DNA of 64,000 nucleotides, taken from NCBI GenBank assembly GCA_946902875.1, contig OX336355.1, positions 8,453,347 to 8,517,346 of the forward strand, read 5' to 3'. Source of the stretch: Nematopogon swammerdamellus. Taxonomy: Eukaryota > Arthropoda > Insecta > Lepidoptera > Adelidae. Positions 21,143 through 33,525 of this stretch are shown here, one piece after another (within the stretch, counting starts at the first letter, position 1; each line of letters begins with the position of its first letter). A model generated the notes under the pieces. That model searched no databases. It had not been told where the DNA came from and saw nothing but the letters and a program-made list of their open reading frames with translations. The translations under genes and the position numbers were made by a program.

Positions 21143-22559
21143 AAAGTAATTTCATATAAACATTACATTAACGAAAGCATTGGCCTGGTAGCTAGCTACA
21201 CAAGCTGTTGAGCTAAATCAATAAACTATAGGTATTGCCGTTGTCATTTTGATCATTTAGAGATAATCGAGGGTGACGGAATTTTAACTAAAGTGCTGCA
21301 CTGCACCTGGATCACGACTCTTTTGACACTTGGCTTTTAATAGATTTCGCCAGAACTAAAATATTGTATAGGAAAATTTGTCAGCGCCGCTAGCGAGTGA
21401 TTTTTGGACTAAAATAGTTCATATATTATTATTTCATTCGGATGAAATCGTTGAGTCAAGGCGAAGTGACAAATGTCGATCACGAGTTGTTTTCGCCCCT
21501 TGTATAATAGCCCGAACGAAAAAGATTGTATGGAAAAGATGCAAGCGCCACTTATAGCGAGAGATTTGGGTACTTAAATCGGTCATATAATTCTTTCGCC
21601 CGGACTATCATGGAACGGTGGAAAACAAGTCGTGATCGACATGCTGTTGCGATCGAAAATTACCCGAAAATTATTCAGAAATACCGCGCTATGACGAATT
21701 TGTGTACAGTGTTGATACTTTCGAGCTATAGTCGCGAGTGAATCGATTCAAACAAAATTGCGGTTACGAGGGCTCGAAAAAACCGTTGCGACGACTGATA
21801 TTTGTAAATCTAAAACCTACTACAGAGGGCGTTGGAGTCACGCGCGCGTCACACGGCGAGCATCTGGCGCAGTGAATGGACGTGTCGACTCGATGAATTA
21901 ATGCTCTAGTTTAGATGCGCTTCAGATGCACTTCGGCCGATTGGTCGGGGATACGCCAGCCAATAGGGTTGGATGAAACACGGTTAGGTGGAGTGAAAGG
22001 GTACGACTGTTGGGACTAAAATTTTACATCATTGGAACTGTCACAATCTTATTCGACCCCCAAAGGGAGTATTTTGAAGGCGTGAACAATGCATAAGTCT
22101 GTTTATGCTTTAAAGATGTTTTTGTTTTCAGGGTGTTTAGACCAGCATACATTATATGCACCACGCACAAATGCACTAGTGTCTTCGCGACAGGACAATA
22201 TTAATAGTGAGAAATAAACTATCATACCTACATACTGACTATATCATGGATTAACATGGATTTCACGCATTCTACAACGAACTCACAATGAATAAAAACA
22301 GTAAAAAAAATATGGCAGTTTGGTCAAATGAATATGCCAACAAGTATTTGCAGAGAATGAATTGGATTCTCAATCAAATGCGATCATAGAATGCCAAAAG
22401 CACACCCATTCATGACATTTTATTCAGCGAAAATACCAATAGACATTATGCGAGCGATTTGCGACGAATTGACACGATGAATACAAAGGAATACATTATA
22501 GCCTTCAGAATCATTCAACTTTCACATACATTCACGTCTATATAACTGTCAATGGAACA
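21143..22559. other. No gene seen
   Basis: Mostly unique sequence. TGTTTTTGTTTTCAG at about 22118-22132 is acceptor-like and is followed by a short open frame ending at 22204. No donor or known motif supports an exon. Confidence 0.35.
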
Positions 22560-22765
22560 GATAGAGACAAGGGCTCTCGGGACATCAGCGGATCTCTGAC
22601 GCCTCTTCCACACTCATGTTTTTCATGCGTGCTATTCGAATTCTATAGAACTAGGAATTTACCCTTTCGGAACAGGTCTAATTTGCTTTCAGGTTAACAC
22701 TTGGCGATCCTAATCTTAGCACTTTATCTTCTTTCAGCCATTTTAACTTTCACACTCCTGTGGAA
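22560..22765 (-). mobile_element. LINE-F, decayed C-terminal scrap
   Basis: GACGCCTCTTCCACACTCAT and TTTTTCATGCGTGCTATTCG parallel GCCGCCTCTTCCACTCCCAT and TTCTTCATGCATGCTCGTCG of the copy at 19041-19515. Confidence 0.55.
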
Positions 22766-23954
22766 AACATTTCATAGTCGAAAAACAAGATACATTAAAT
22801 ATCAGCCCGTTGAAAACAAAAATTAAAAGGAACTTCAATTCCCAGAGCGGCTTCCCTCACCCGTGTCGGTTAACCACGTTTAAACTTGTCGAGAGGTCGA
22901 CACGACACACCTCTACATAAATCACCTCATGACCCTTGAGAATCCTCCTGTACCGCCTCGTACTTACGTATCCGTGCACGGATTCTAAGCGAAAATATAC
23001 CACGAGAAAGTTCCGAAATCGTGACCCTAAGACGCTTCTTAATTCGTCTCGTGTAACTTATATTACGTACATGGGAATTCTGGGGAAGTTACAATGAGAC
23101 GGTTATTGAGGACAGCACGCGTTGGGGAATAGGCCCTCACAAACTCACAAATCATGTCCCTTATTACAAACCGCTATATTAGCTTGTTTCATCCATGAAG
23201 AAGTGGGCTCTCATCCGGAATTCAGAGCGAATGTGTTATGGATACGTGCTCCACTTCGCAGTGTACGATTTGGCAGGGGACATACCAATTTTGGACGTAT
23301 CATTTCGTCGTTCTCTTTGTTGGTTTTGAAGTGCACAGCGATGAAGCCTTACATCAAAATAACGTATGGGCCGAATTTAGAACTTCTTCCTTATTCGTAA
23401 CCTTAGTTTTGTACCAGAAATGGCCCAAACGTGAGGTGGTGAGATTCCGTTATTTGAGATCAGTTTCAAGAAGTAAATTTTCTTAGACTAACTTGTGTTA
23501 GGGAAGAACTTTTGTATGTTAATGTCTGAGTAAATTTTGAATACTTATAAGTGTTAAGTGAGCTTCTGTGATCCACATTTTCTTTTTGTAGGCTTTCTTT
23601 AGCCACTACAAATTTTTGTGCAATATAACCTATAATAATCCCTACAGATATCAGACAGATTTCATTGATTGAAACAGCATGTAAATCACAAGCGATTGGT
23701 TCTCATGTCGCCGTGTCGCCTCATCCTCTTGTCTATGTTTTCGCGTCGCCCGCCCCCAGACTTACGGGTGTCATCTTGAATTACTATGCATTACAGCGTG
23801 TTCTCTTCCTTCTCACTTCGCTCACCCGATAGACGAAGCATCGTATCAACTTGCCGGTGAATCGAAAGTGGGTTATACGATACTTCTGCGGATATTCAAT
23901 TCTAAATTATTCATATCCATGTTGAGTAGTTCTTGTATTTATTCCGATTTTTAT
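22766..23954. other. No gene seen
   Basis: Overlapping ORFs at 23122-23400 and 23238-23486 (+) have no recognisable motif. Confidence 0.35.
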
Positions 23955-24213
23955 ATAAGGTCTTTCATTAGTAGGTAACGATACACTAAGGGGTGTAGTG
24001 TATGTGTATCAGATACTGATCACGTTCCCATACCAATTTTTTTTACGATATTAAATGTACTTATTAAGGTGAAATAACGCGCACTTCACTTATTAAATTT
24101 GAGGAGTGAGTAGGTTTTTTATATCGTAAAGAAAATTGGTGTGGGAACGTGATCAGTATCTGATACACATACATCCCTTAACGTATCGTTACCTACTGAT
24201 GAAAGACCTTATA
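23955..24213. mobile_element. Fold-back MITE, about 259 bp
   Basis: Arms of about 90-100 bases: left ATAAGGTCTTTCATTAGTAG through TATCAGATACTGATCACGTT, right the complement ending ACTGATGAAAGACCTTAT. A few mismatches and one short extra stretch in the left arm show age. Flanking TATA is compatible with a TA target, as in Tc1/mariner-type MITEs. No coding capacity. Confidence 0.85.
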
Positions 24214-24246
24214 TATTTTATATAGGTACAATACATTAAAAAAAAG

Positions 24247-24547
24247 AAAGAAGTGCGAGTCGAACTCGCGCACCGAGGGTTCCTTATCGCCATGTCATGG
24301 TTAGCACCACTCACGCCATCGATGGCGTGTTATGAAATGCTTCATATTAGTTAAATGTCATGATTAGTTCAAATGCTGCACACTCTATTCGGTAGATGGC
24401 GCGCGCGCATGCACTTTTTGGTGTCTTCTATGGGAACCCCCGTGATTTTTTATTTTTTCTTATTTGTTGTTATATCGGCCATAATACCACATATCCTGTG
24501 AAAATTTCAACGGGCTACCTATTACGGTTCAAGAGATACAGCCCTGG

Positions 24548-24602
<55 letters not shown>

Positions 24603-24652
24603 GGCGTAGGCTTAGTAATAGGGTCCCGTACCGGATACGGAACTCTAAAAAT
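24247..24652 (+). mobile_element. Rep-P with (GACA)n tract
   Basis: Begins GTGCGAGTCGAACTCGCGCA. Central phrases are GTGAAAATTTCAACGGGCTA and TTACGGTTCAAGAGATACAG. A (GACA) microsatellite runs at about 24551-24602. It ends GGCGTAGGCTTAGTAATAGG and GATACGGAACTCTAAAAATG. Nearly complete in this orientation. Confidence 0.8.
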
Positions 24653-25226
24653 GAAAATGACAATTATTACTAACGATGTTACTAAATTACCAATTTAACA
24701 AAGCTAGCAATTAGAATAAATATAAAATAAAAATTAGTATCTATTACTTTACTTTTAAAAACTAAATTTGTATAAGTTTATAATAAAATAATAACCTTAC
24801 TTATATGCTACCACAACCCCACCATCGATAAAGAGCAGACTAATCTAACACGCTATTATTGTATGGGTATTAATGCTCTACTAGGAAAAACAAAAAATCA
24901 AGCCATTACACTTAACTCCAGACGTCGACCGAAAACCAATTTACTGTCTCCGAAATTCCTAAACGTTTTAAATCAGGAGCCGAGATCATTAGTCACCCCC
25001 CGGCTCTGGTGCGGTCGTCTCCAGTCGTGGACACACTCGTCCGCACGTAAACTCGTGCGCAGACAAACATTAATAACAGTGACAGGACATACTTAAACTT
25101 TATTAAAGCTGCTGTTGTTATTGCGCCGGAGGATCGAGGCACTTTCGCTTGTTGAATTGTATCTCGGTAGCATTTTGTGAATAAGTCAGTTGCAATAAAA
25201 AAGTAAAATAAACAAATAAATATCTC

Positions 25227-25266
25227 AAATGCGCTCTGGCCTCTCTGACTCAGCCACACATACCTA
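25227..25266 (+). mobile_element. SINE-B 3' tail fragment
   Basis: AATGCGCTCTGGCCTCTCTG then ACTCAGCCACACATAC, the last 40 bases of SINE-B, immediately before a minus-strand SINE-A. Confidence 0.65.
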
Positions 25267-25274
25267 TATATATA

Positions 25275-25657
25275 TTTTTTAATGGATACTGACACGGTTG
25301 GCTGCATCGCCTACAACATCCGTGATGTCAGCCCATAACACCGGGTGAGCTAGGTGCCATGTCAGTGCTTCCCTTCGATCGTGCCGGCTACACTGAACTG
25401 GACGGAAAACACAAACTATTTACATAACCGTTTCGACCGAAGTTTCATTCAGTGCGGTGGTACCAACCCGGGCGGGTTGAACCCTACCACCTAGTAAGGT
25501 AAAAAGGGAAGGGACCTACAGTTTTACGTGGAATCCGAACCACGGTCAGCCTCCAACGGTCGAGCGGTCACCCATCCAAGTACTGACCGCGCCCAGCGTC
25601 GCTTAACAATCAATAGCGACAGTCGACTGTCTGCACCACTGAGCTATCGAGGCTGAC
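25275..25657 (-). mobile_element. SINE-A, full length with tRNA-like head
   Basis: Minus-strand tail at TTTTTTAATGGATACTGACA. The body has AACACCGGGTGAGCTAGGTG and GCAGTGCGGTGGTACCAAC-like sequence. The head is the complement of TGAGCTATCGAGGCTGAC. GGAATCCGAACCACGG is the complement of the B-box region. With 35335-35761 it defines the consensus order. Confidence 0.9.
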
Positions 25658-26597
25658 ATATATAATAAGGTCCTTTTACAGTATTTGGAAAAATGTTTTT
25701 CCAGCAGACGGCATTACTCGTATTTATATTGTTTCTCTTCATTCTTGTTTACCCGACTTCTATACATTAATTGGATAACATTTTCATAATGGTGGGGCGT
25801 TTTAAAATAATTCTGCAGTAATATAATTTTGACTATATTCATGCTTTACTAGGCTGTAAAAAATTGCAGATAAAAAATAATTCCAATGCTAAAATAAGAA
25901 TTATCTCTCGTTTATAGTGCGGAACACAAAGAAAATTATTCGCGCTTTCTTGTCCTATAAAAAAGATCACTAAAACTCCTGTGCCTCGCTTCAACACTTG
26001 AGATATGACGTCACTTAGCGTAAAAATTTACAAAGGAAAAAACGCCTGCCTCTTTTTGCCCGTTCAAAATATGAACAATGCCTCTTTGTCTATCCTCGCT
26101 ATTCATTTACTTAACTTGTTTAATTAAATGTGTACTCTAAAGTGCACCGAATTAGGACTTAAATTCAAGTGTCCACTTGCTTCATCGCTCATTTTATGTG
26201 GCGGCGTTAATGTGTCCGAAAGTTTTCCCGAAAGGTCGTCTAGTCAAGAGTCATTTTCGCTTGGCGTTGGCGGAGCGTTTCCGTCGGTTTTGAAGCGAAT
26301 TTAAAGTGGATTCCCGGACAGATCTGTATCGTTTGATTTATAGTTTTGGACCCTAACGACTTGTGATATATCATACTTTACACTTTGCAGCGATTACTGC
26401 TACGGGCTTAACATGCTCGCATTGTCGTGAAAGTGTATCACATATTTAATTTTAACATTTCATTACGGTAATGTTTTTTTATTTTCATTGATCTGTTTAT
26501 ATTATTGGTTGATCGCTCGTAGTTTACAAAAAAACACACACATGTTCCTTATGTTTCTTTTATTTTCTTGTTGCTTTGACATCTTTTTAGTTTTATC
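25658..26597. other. No gene seen
   Basis: AT-rich and repeat-poor. No ORF of note. Confidence 0.35.
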
Positions 26598-26782
26598 TAC
26601 AGAGTGGTTTCTTGATCATACCGGCCTTTTCAGGGGTTAATATGTATGAAATCTATGTGCATTAAAAAAAATAACGGTGGCGAAATTGGAAAAAAATCGA
26701 ATTTCCCCACCAAAAAAATCTACTTAGGTATTGATACAGATTAACCCCCTGAAAGGTCCGGCATAGTAAATCACTCTGTGTA
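26598..26782. mobile_element. MITE with ~40-bp inverted ends and TA flanks
   Basis: The left end, TACAGAGTGGTTTCTTGATC then ACCGGCCTTTTCAGGGGTTA, pairs with the right end, TTAACCCCCTGAAAGGTCCG to AAATCACTCTG then TGTA. A short non-coding core with A-rich tracts separates them. TA flanks fit Tc1/mariner-type insertion. Confidence 0.8.
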
Positions 26783-26814
26783 TATGCGCTACTTACATTA
26801 AATTTATGTAAGCA

Positions 26815-27125
26815 AACAAACTCTACATCCAAATTTCATGATTCGAGGTCAACGGAACCGGTACCCTGTAGGATTTGATTTGATTTGCGAGTATCAAAAT
26901 AAATGTCATAAATGGCCGCATCTTTTGATTGCGTTGACTTAGAAGCTTGAATTTTGTACACCTCCAAGGAACCGTAGACCTTAGTATTTGATATTAATTT
27001 CAACTTGATACTTCTACAAGTTCCTGAGAAAAAGGGTGGTGACAGACGGACAGACAGACGGACAACAAAGTGATTATTTTTTTTACGTTTTTTTCCTCCT
27101 TTGCGGTACGGAACCCTAAAAATTA
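26815..27125 (+). mobile_element. Rep-P variant ending GCGGTACGGAACCCTAAA
   Basis: Contains GACAGACGGACAGACAGACG and ends TTGCGGTACGGAACCCTAAA. It is the AGGGTTCCGTACC subtype (compare 36508 and 61050). Confidence 0.65.
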
Positions 27126-27895
27126 CGTACCTACTACAAAAAGAAATCGATACACAAATGACGCGCAATATAATCGCAACGAAAGATGATGTCCTACCAT
27201 CGCAGGACTCTCGTGGCCCAGATGAATAATAAATGTTGAAGCCAACCTAATCCGACCGAGGCTACACACAATGAAAAGAGAACGACACGCTTTAAATTAC
27301 TAGTGTACTTGGCGCAAAAGTCTATTTGACTATTTGGCTTAGCTACCACTTTTTTTTCTAAATAAAAAAACGAAGATTTATTTTTGCTTCTAATTATTTG
27401 GGCCATTCAATTTTGTATCATTAAGTCCTGTAGACGATATCTCTTAAAGTTGGCCTCTAAAATTTATTCAAAATGTGAGTTTTCATGACATTTTCCATCA
27501 CTTCTGTTTGGCCCCGTCAGGTGTGGATGAAATCCGAACCATGAAGCCACTAGTGTTCGTGAAGAAATTCACTTATCAATCACACTCGTAAAACGAAAGA
27601 AACTGGTGCACTGTGCGTCAATGGGGCCTTTATTTATCCGCTTAATTTATTATTAAATCTCGCTTGAATTAGAGCCACTGAATGAATCCAATTCTCTGTG
27701 AGGAAAACAACACTAAATGTTTCGGCAACCGTCCGCACGCAGGAGCTTGCGTGACACACTATAGAAGATGCAACTGTTCGAAATTTAGATAAAATATGTC
27801 ACGACCCGGTGGCGAAATGATTATTGGTAACGCGTTGGCGGCATTGTCAACTTTGCATCTATCTAATGAAGAATCGTTCACGGGTTTAGAGTAGA
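27126..27895. other. No gene seen
   Basis: Unassigned sequence without motif-bearing ORFs. Confidence 0.35.
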
Positions 27896-27903
27896 AGCAG
27901 GGT

Positions 27904-27981
27904 CGCCGCTAGTCGTCTCGCCGCGTCATCCGTCGCTAGTCGCCTCGCCGCGTCGTCGTCCGTCGCTAGTCGCCTCGCCGC
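27904..27981. repeat. GC-rich tandem repeat, ~27-30 bp x 3
   Basis: Three units of CGCTAGTCGCCTCGCCGC followed by GTC-rich filler, adjoining a CpG-rich stretch to about 28170. The stretch holds a 61-codon ORF (27984-28169, MWARRVRPFNTVLSLSS at its start) with no recognised motif. Could be an eroded promoter or 5' exon region; nothing proves it. Confidence 0.7.
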
Positions 27982-28502
27982 ATGTGTGGGCACGTAGGGT
28001 CCGCCCGTTCAATACCGTGTTGTCTCTAAGTAGCAGTTTGGGTAAAAGAGCCCACGTCGTTAAAGCGCAAGTGCGTGACTGGTCGGCGGAGGGTAGCTTC
28101 ACCCTAGGACTAGTGACTGAGTTACACGTAGCGAGCGCTCGAACGAGTGACCAAACGAACAGCGCCTGACGTGTACTCGTCAGTTTACCTTGATACTTCT
28201 AGAGTTGTCAAATGTTTTTTTTTTTCATATCCGAATGCCCGTGGGCGCCGTCGGACTACACCTCTGCGTTAGTCTGGCGCGCGACATATGTCGTCCTTCC
28301 AATAAAAAAAAATAAAAAAGAGCTTTTTACACCCGATAAACGTAAGTAATTTGTTAAATCTCTTCTTCTCTTCTCTTCCCGCGTCTCTTCTCTATCTCTT
28401 TTCTCTATATTCTCTACATAATATTAAATCAAACGTCTGCCATCTGTGTTTATGTATGTATGTTCGCTTATAACTTATAAGTCATGAACGGTTGAATCTA
28501 TT

Positions 28503-28625
28503 TACTTTGCCGGCCTGTCAGGCCGACATGACATTCGCAACCCCCGCATACGACCGAATGTCCATGAACGTCGTTAGACACCGTGTGGCTCGGCGCCAAA
28601 TGTCTAGCTTTCAATAAAAAAAAAT
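28503..28625 (+). mobile_element. LINE-D 3' tail fragment
   Basis: CCTGTCAGGCCGACATGACA, CGAATGTCCATGAACGTCG and ATGTCTAGCTTTCAATAAAA. Confidence 0.8.
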
Positions 28626-29312
28626 TACTTACGTATACGGTTTTTACCTATGTAATGCGACATATCTCCTCAAAGATATATAACATAACGCCATTGTTCA
28701 TATGACCTGAGCAGTGGGGGCGAGAAAGTAAAGAAATAAAATAAATAAAGTTTTATTTACTAACATACATGCTTATTGTTGTGTTTTTTTTTAGTAGGCA
28801 GTCTCAGGTTGTACCTACTTTCCTGCAAGTAAACGGTATCGATTATGTGGATAGCCACTGAGAAATGTCTATTCTTAATCAAATTATTAAAACAAAAAAA
28901 ACCTAAGAAGTGTCCTGCCAGTTCTTCTTCGTAGGCTAATAGAATAATGTATTTATTTATTTATTTATTTGTTAGAAAACAGACAGCCTAATCACAAACA
29001 GATAAAACATGAGTTTTACATACGAGTACATTGTTGTACAATATACAAGTATACAAGAATAATACACAAATATGCAAGTATGGCCATATATTGTTTGTGA
29101 TTATAGTTTAGTGGTTTTATATTCATAGTTTGTAGGTGCAATGGAACCGGATTTTAAAAATAACATTTTGAAAATTTCTACAGCTGCCTACTATCATAAT
29201 ATTATGAATCCTGTAACGGTTAAACTAAAAAAACGACTGAACCGATTTAGTCGTTAGGCGTAAACGTGGCCAGTAGAACAAGATCCATTTCTGAAAAGCC
29301 TTCAAATAACGG
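28626..29312. other. No gene seen
   Basis: AT-rich. (ATTT)n near 28953-28970. No assignable feature. Confidence 0.35.
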
Positions 29313-30782
29313 TTTCCGTGGGACATAGCTCGGCCATACCGACAACTGGTATGTACGTGTTCGGGCTGTTCTCCTGAACACCATAAGTGCGGTAGTCACT
29401 TTCTAAAATAGTGGAGGGGATAGTTATGACGTCATAAAGATGGCGGCCGGGCCTGTCATTCTAGGCGGTATATCTCGATAGTTACTCGATCGATTTCCTT
29501 CATTAAGGTGTCAAAAAAAAGCTAATAGAATGAGGATTATTCGATCTCTTACAATAGTTTATGTTAAACTAATACGAAACTAAATATTTACAAAAAACTG
29601 ACAATTCGAAAAAAAATATTTTTTTATTTTTTAAATAGCTCGGTAACCATCAGGATTTTGGAAATTTAGGTTATGATAAAGCGCATAGCTGTATTCAAGA
29701 GGATCATAGTGAACTTTAAATCATAACGATAGAGTAATAAACAACGGAGCTACAGTCATTTAAGTGAGCGTTGGTAGCGTCAAGCTCGGCGCGGTAACGT
29801 AAGTACCTACTGTTGACGACTCGTACCAATACCGAAGATCACCATCCATCCATCCATTGAGATTTTCATATAATTTTTTTGTTTCTGAATTAGGACATAT
29901 CTTTAAATATGTTAAGATACCTAGGTATGTAAGTTTTGAGTACCTAATGTATGTAAAGACTTTCTGTACTAAATTTTATAATTTTTTTCGACAATTCTGT
30001 CTTTTTACCCGACAGCGACGTTAGGAGGAGTGTAATGTGTTAAGGTCTAAAGTGTGAATCTGTGTGTTTCTGTACATACATATATTACAGTTCGGAACTC
30101 TGCCCCAATTACTTCATAATGACTGGAAACGTGGCCATGTCTGTGCTATACTACATTGGTCGCGGTCCGGTCCCGCTCGCCGCCCCGCCGCGCCGTCGCA
30201 CTATTGGCCAAAGTGCCACTTTTCGGTCATAAATCTGTATTTTCTAAACTAGAATACCTTCCTTGACAATTTTTTTTATGGTATTACTTGAATAGTTAAT
30301 CTTCAAAAAACAGTAACATTTGATTGCAAATAATATTTATTATTAATAAAAAAAAATCCTAAAATATAAAATAATGTATTTCTAAACTATGAAAATAAGA
30401 TAAAAAATTATTATGTTCATTTACCAATAAAGTATCAACTTTTATATAATATTCACTAATAAAAACATTTTCGTACCTATAATTGTGATAAATAAAAAAT
30501 TAAACATTAAATATTAAACGCATTAAATGCGCTTACAGGATAGCACCTGTTTTTTGCTTCCTGAATTTTATTATAAGAAGGCAAGACGATGGAGTATCTT
30601 TCCAATAAACAGCTTCACAAATATTTTTATTGCACTTTAGTCAGATCTAAATCTATGAAGACACTAAAGCTTCATCGTCGTTGAATTGAAAAAAAATTGC
30701 AGAATTTCCTTTGATAATTTCATTGCAGTTTTTCTTGTTTTATTGAGTTGCGTACGACACGTATTATTTTAACATTGGAGGC

Positions 30783-31040
30783 TTAATCTTTTTCGCCAAT
30801 TGAATTCACTCCTTTAATGTACTCGTATGAATGATAGACGTTGTCCAAACCCGATTCCCCAAAAAGTTTCACAGCTTTACGATTTTGTATACTCTCTGAT
30901 GAAATTGCGTAGTCCTTGCAAGGTCGATCGGACAAAATGTAATGCTCCTTTATATATTTTTTGGCACTTGAGATAATATGGTTCCATTTTTCAAGAAACA
31001 CAGTGGATAGCTCACCTTTAGAATACTTGAAAGACGCCAT
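30783..31040 (-). CDS. Hypothetical 85-aa protein inside inverted-repeat element
   Basis: Starts MASFKYSKGELSTVFLEK and ends YEYIKGVNSIGEKD; 85 codons, rich in Lys, Ser and Tyr, with no signal peptide, membrane segment or known motif. It is the only sizeable frame in the interior of the 29313-32833 element. Downstream on the minus strand are CAATAAAAC and GCAATAAAAAT, possible polyadenylation signals. TCTAAAGGTGAGC just after the start is a near-perfect splice donor, so codons 1-8 could be a first exon instead. The frame is open in AT-rich DNA, which favours selection only weakly. Function unknown. Confidence 0.35.
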   Translation of the reverse strand: MASFKYSKGELSTVFLEKWNHIISSAKKYIKEHYILSDRPCKDYAISSESIQNRKAVKLFGESGLDNVYHSYEYIKGVNSIGEKD

Positions 31041-31401
31041 ATAGTTTCAGAAACACTACACTGCACTCATCTGGCACGAATATTCAGGCAGTACAGTGTG
31101 TAAATGTACCACCCCTCACAGAATGGCTTATATTCGTACGAAAAAAATGTGGCGTGTGTAATATCTCCTTACACTCTGTGGTTCAGAAATGGTGTGCAAA
31201 ACATAAATAACACAAAACACACCTGGTGTAAGTACATATATAATCGTATCATAGTTTTAACCGCAATTGTTTCCGTTACGAAGTAGCTATACCTACCGTG
31301 AGAATGCTGAGGTTGTAGTGTATTTTCTTTGCATAATTTATACATTCAGTCTCTTAAATCAGTACTCTTATGTTAACTTTTCAAATAAAATCATTTAAAA
31401 T

Positions 31402-31770
31402 CAGCCTGGGTAGCTCAGTGGTGCGGTCGGTGTTAAGACGAGACGGAAGTTACCTTTCTCCATACTCCATACAAAATCGTCTTTCGGCATTTATGTTATC
31501 TCGCCCCCTAAACCTTATCCGATTATTAAATTTTTTTTATTAGGTAGGGCTTATCCCGTCCGAGTTGGTACCACCGCACTGAATGAAACGTCGGTCGAAA
31601 CCGCTATGTAAATAGTTCGTGTTTTCCGTCCAGTTCAGTGTAGCCGACATGAAATGAAGGGAAGAATTGACATGGCACCTAGTTCACACGGTGTTATGGG
31701 CTGACATCACGGATGTTGCAGGAGGTGTAGCCAACCGTGTCAGTTTCCATAAAAAATTAATAAAATAAAA
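31402..31770 (+). mobile_element. SINE-A with head and ~100-bp insertion
   Basis: The head TCAGCCTGGGTAGCTCAGTG (A-box region) is followed by unrelated sequence at about 31440-31545. The body then continues AGGTAGGGCTTATCCCGTCC, CACCGCACTGAATGAAACG to GTGTCAGTTTCCATAAAAAA. It lies in the interior of the long inverted-repeat element and is younger than it. Confidence 0.8.
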
Positions 31771-32852
31771 TTTAAAAAAAATCATTCACGCGAACGCTCC
31801 GAGGGTGCGAACAGCACGCAAATTTTTTTTAATTTTCGTGCCAATTTGCAGAGTTTTGCAGAAAGTTGTTTATTGATTCTAAATAAACTGCGTACTGGCT
31901 ATATAAAACCATTATAATATTCACCCGGACAGACCCTGATACCATTTGAAAGCTTAGATGAAAATTGTAGTTTTAGATAAATTTCGCGTTTTCGTTAGTG
32001 CTTTAAATAAGGAATGATATCTTTAAAAAACCCAACACAGTTACCATTACCTAAAATGCTTTTCGAATATGTATGGGTTTCTATATGTTTACCTAAGTAT
32101 TTTTGAGGAAAATTTACATAAAATATATGCGCTCCCTTAATATGCGGATGTTTGCGCAAAGAATTTGTTAAACTTTCAAGCGTCATATAACTGAGGAAAG
32201 TCAACTAAAATCTAAAATATGTACGTATTAAACAAGTACATTTCATGGCCTATCGAACCAACTCATTACCCCAGGTGGTATGTTGCCAAAACCATTTTTG
32301 TCAGTTGCTTGTATGGGGGCTGTCCATAGTGCGTCGCCGCGCGCCCGACCGCTACAGCCAGCTTGACGCTACCAACGATCACTTAAATGACTGTAGCTCC
32401 GTTGTTTATAACTCAATCGTTATGATTTAAAGATCATTATAATTGTCTTGAATATAGCTATGCGTTTTATTATAACCAAAATTTCCAAAATCCTGATGGT
32501 TACCGAGCTATTTTAAAAATAAAAAAATTATTTTTTCCGAAATGTCGGTTTTATGTAAATATTTAGTTTCGTATTAGATTAACATAAACTATTGTAAGAG
32601 ATCGAATAATTCTCATTCTATTAGCTTTTTTTTGACACCTTAATGAAGGAAATCGGTCAAGTAACTATCGAGATATACCGCCTAGAATGACAGGCCCGGC
32701 TGCCATCTTTATGACGTCATAACTATCCCCTCCACTATTTTAGAAAGTGACTACCGCACTTATGGTGTTCAGGAGAACAGCCCGAACACGTACATACCAG
32801 TAGTTGGTATGGCCTAGGTATGTCCCACGGAAATTACCTAAATTTCACTTGG

Positions 32853-32955
32853 ATCCCGCTCTACAGTGGAAAGCAGCGGTCCCGTACCGCTGAATGCCGG
32901 GAGCACTGGAGGAAAATTGGAGAGGCGTATTTCCAGCAGCTGACTGACTAACTGT
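32853..32955 (+). mobile_element. RTE C-terminal scrap
   Basis: AGTGGAAAGCAGCGGTCCCG and GGAGCACTGGAGGAAAATTG read WRKIGEAYFQQLTD before TGA, the usual RTE C-terminus (compare WRTIGEAYVQQW at 43874). It abuts the right end of the 29313-32833 element. Confidence 0.7.
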
Positions 32956-33481
32956 GGCATGTGGCCGAGTAGCCGTTGCTATTTTGTAAACGATTTAAAA
33001 GTAATCGAACTGTGCGGGAACGGGAAAGTGTGCCAGTATTTATAGAGCCGCTCCTCGCCCACACACCTGATGTTGATTGGTTCTGAGCCGCAGTTGCTTT
33101 TGTGTTTAGGCTTACAACATTCTGTATCGGACGGCTGGAAATATTTTCACATCAGTTTTTATTCACACAGTTTTAGCAGCAACGGATTCAAAAGAATAGA
33201 GCGGTTATGTTCACGGATTGTATTGTGTTGTGTTGAAAACTCATAAAACAAAGTAACTTACTCCATTATCATCCCTTACAGATTTATTATTAGTATTGAT
33301 AATTACACTCAGTTTGAATAATAAATATAAATAGTTTTATACTTATTAAAATTTTGGATTTTTCTTTGTGTTTCTTCGTTGTTAATTTTTCTTTTATTAT
33401 TTTTTTGCTGATAACTATACCTCCTTGGGAAGCGCGGTGCTGAGGGCGCATGTACCTGTTTTAATTTAAATGTATTGTATA
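32956..33481. other. No gene seen
   Basis: Unassigned sequence. Confidence 0.35.
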
Positions 33482-33525
33482 ATGTTGTTCCTGTTTGTGT
33501 GTGGACACACAAACAGGAACAACAT
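33482..33525. repeat. Perfect 20-bp stem, 4-base loop palindrome
   Basis: ATGTTGTTCCTGTTTGTGTG, loop TGGA, then the exact complement. Too short for a known MITE. It could arise by template switching. Confidence 0.95.

Larger units (their letters stand above)
29313..32833. mobile_element. Large element with ~475-bp terminal inverted repeats
   Basis: Left arm 29313-29790 and right arm 32360-32833 are inverted copies, by eye about 95 percent alike. The outer end is TTTCCGTGGGACATA, the inner limit GGTAGCGTCAAGCT. Similarity may reach slightly farther out (TGGATC...CTAC on both sides). The 2.57-kb interior holds an 85-codon ORF (30783-31040, -), AT-rich non-coding DNA and a younger SINE-A (31402-31770). 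No transposase motif is seen. Probably a non-autonomous DNA transposon. Superfamily not assigned because no clear target duplication is visible. Confidence 0.75.

Noticed and set aside
24553..24602. Regularly spaced short repeats resembling an array
   Set aside because: Simple (GACA)n microsatellite within Rep-P; no spacer-repeat structure, so not a CRISPR array.
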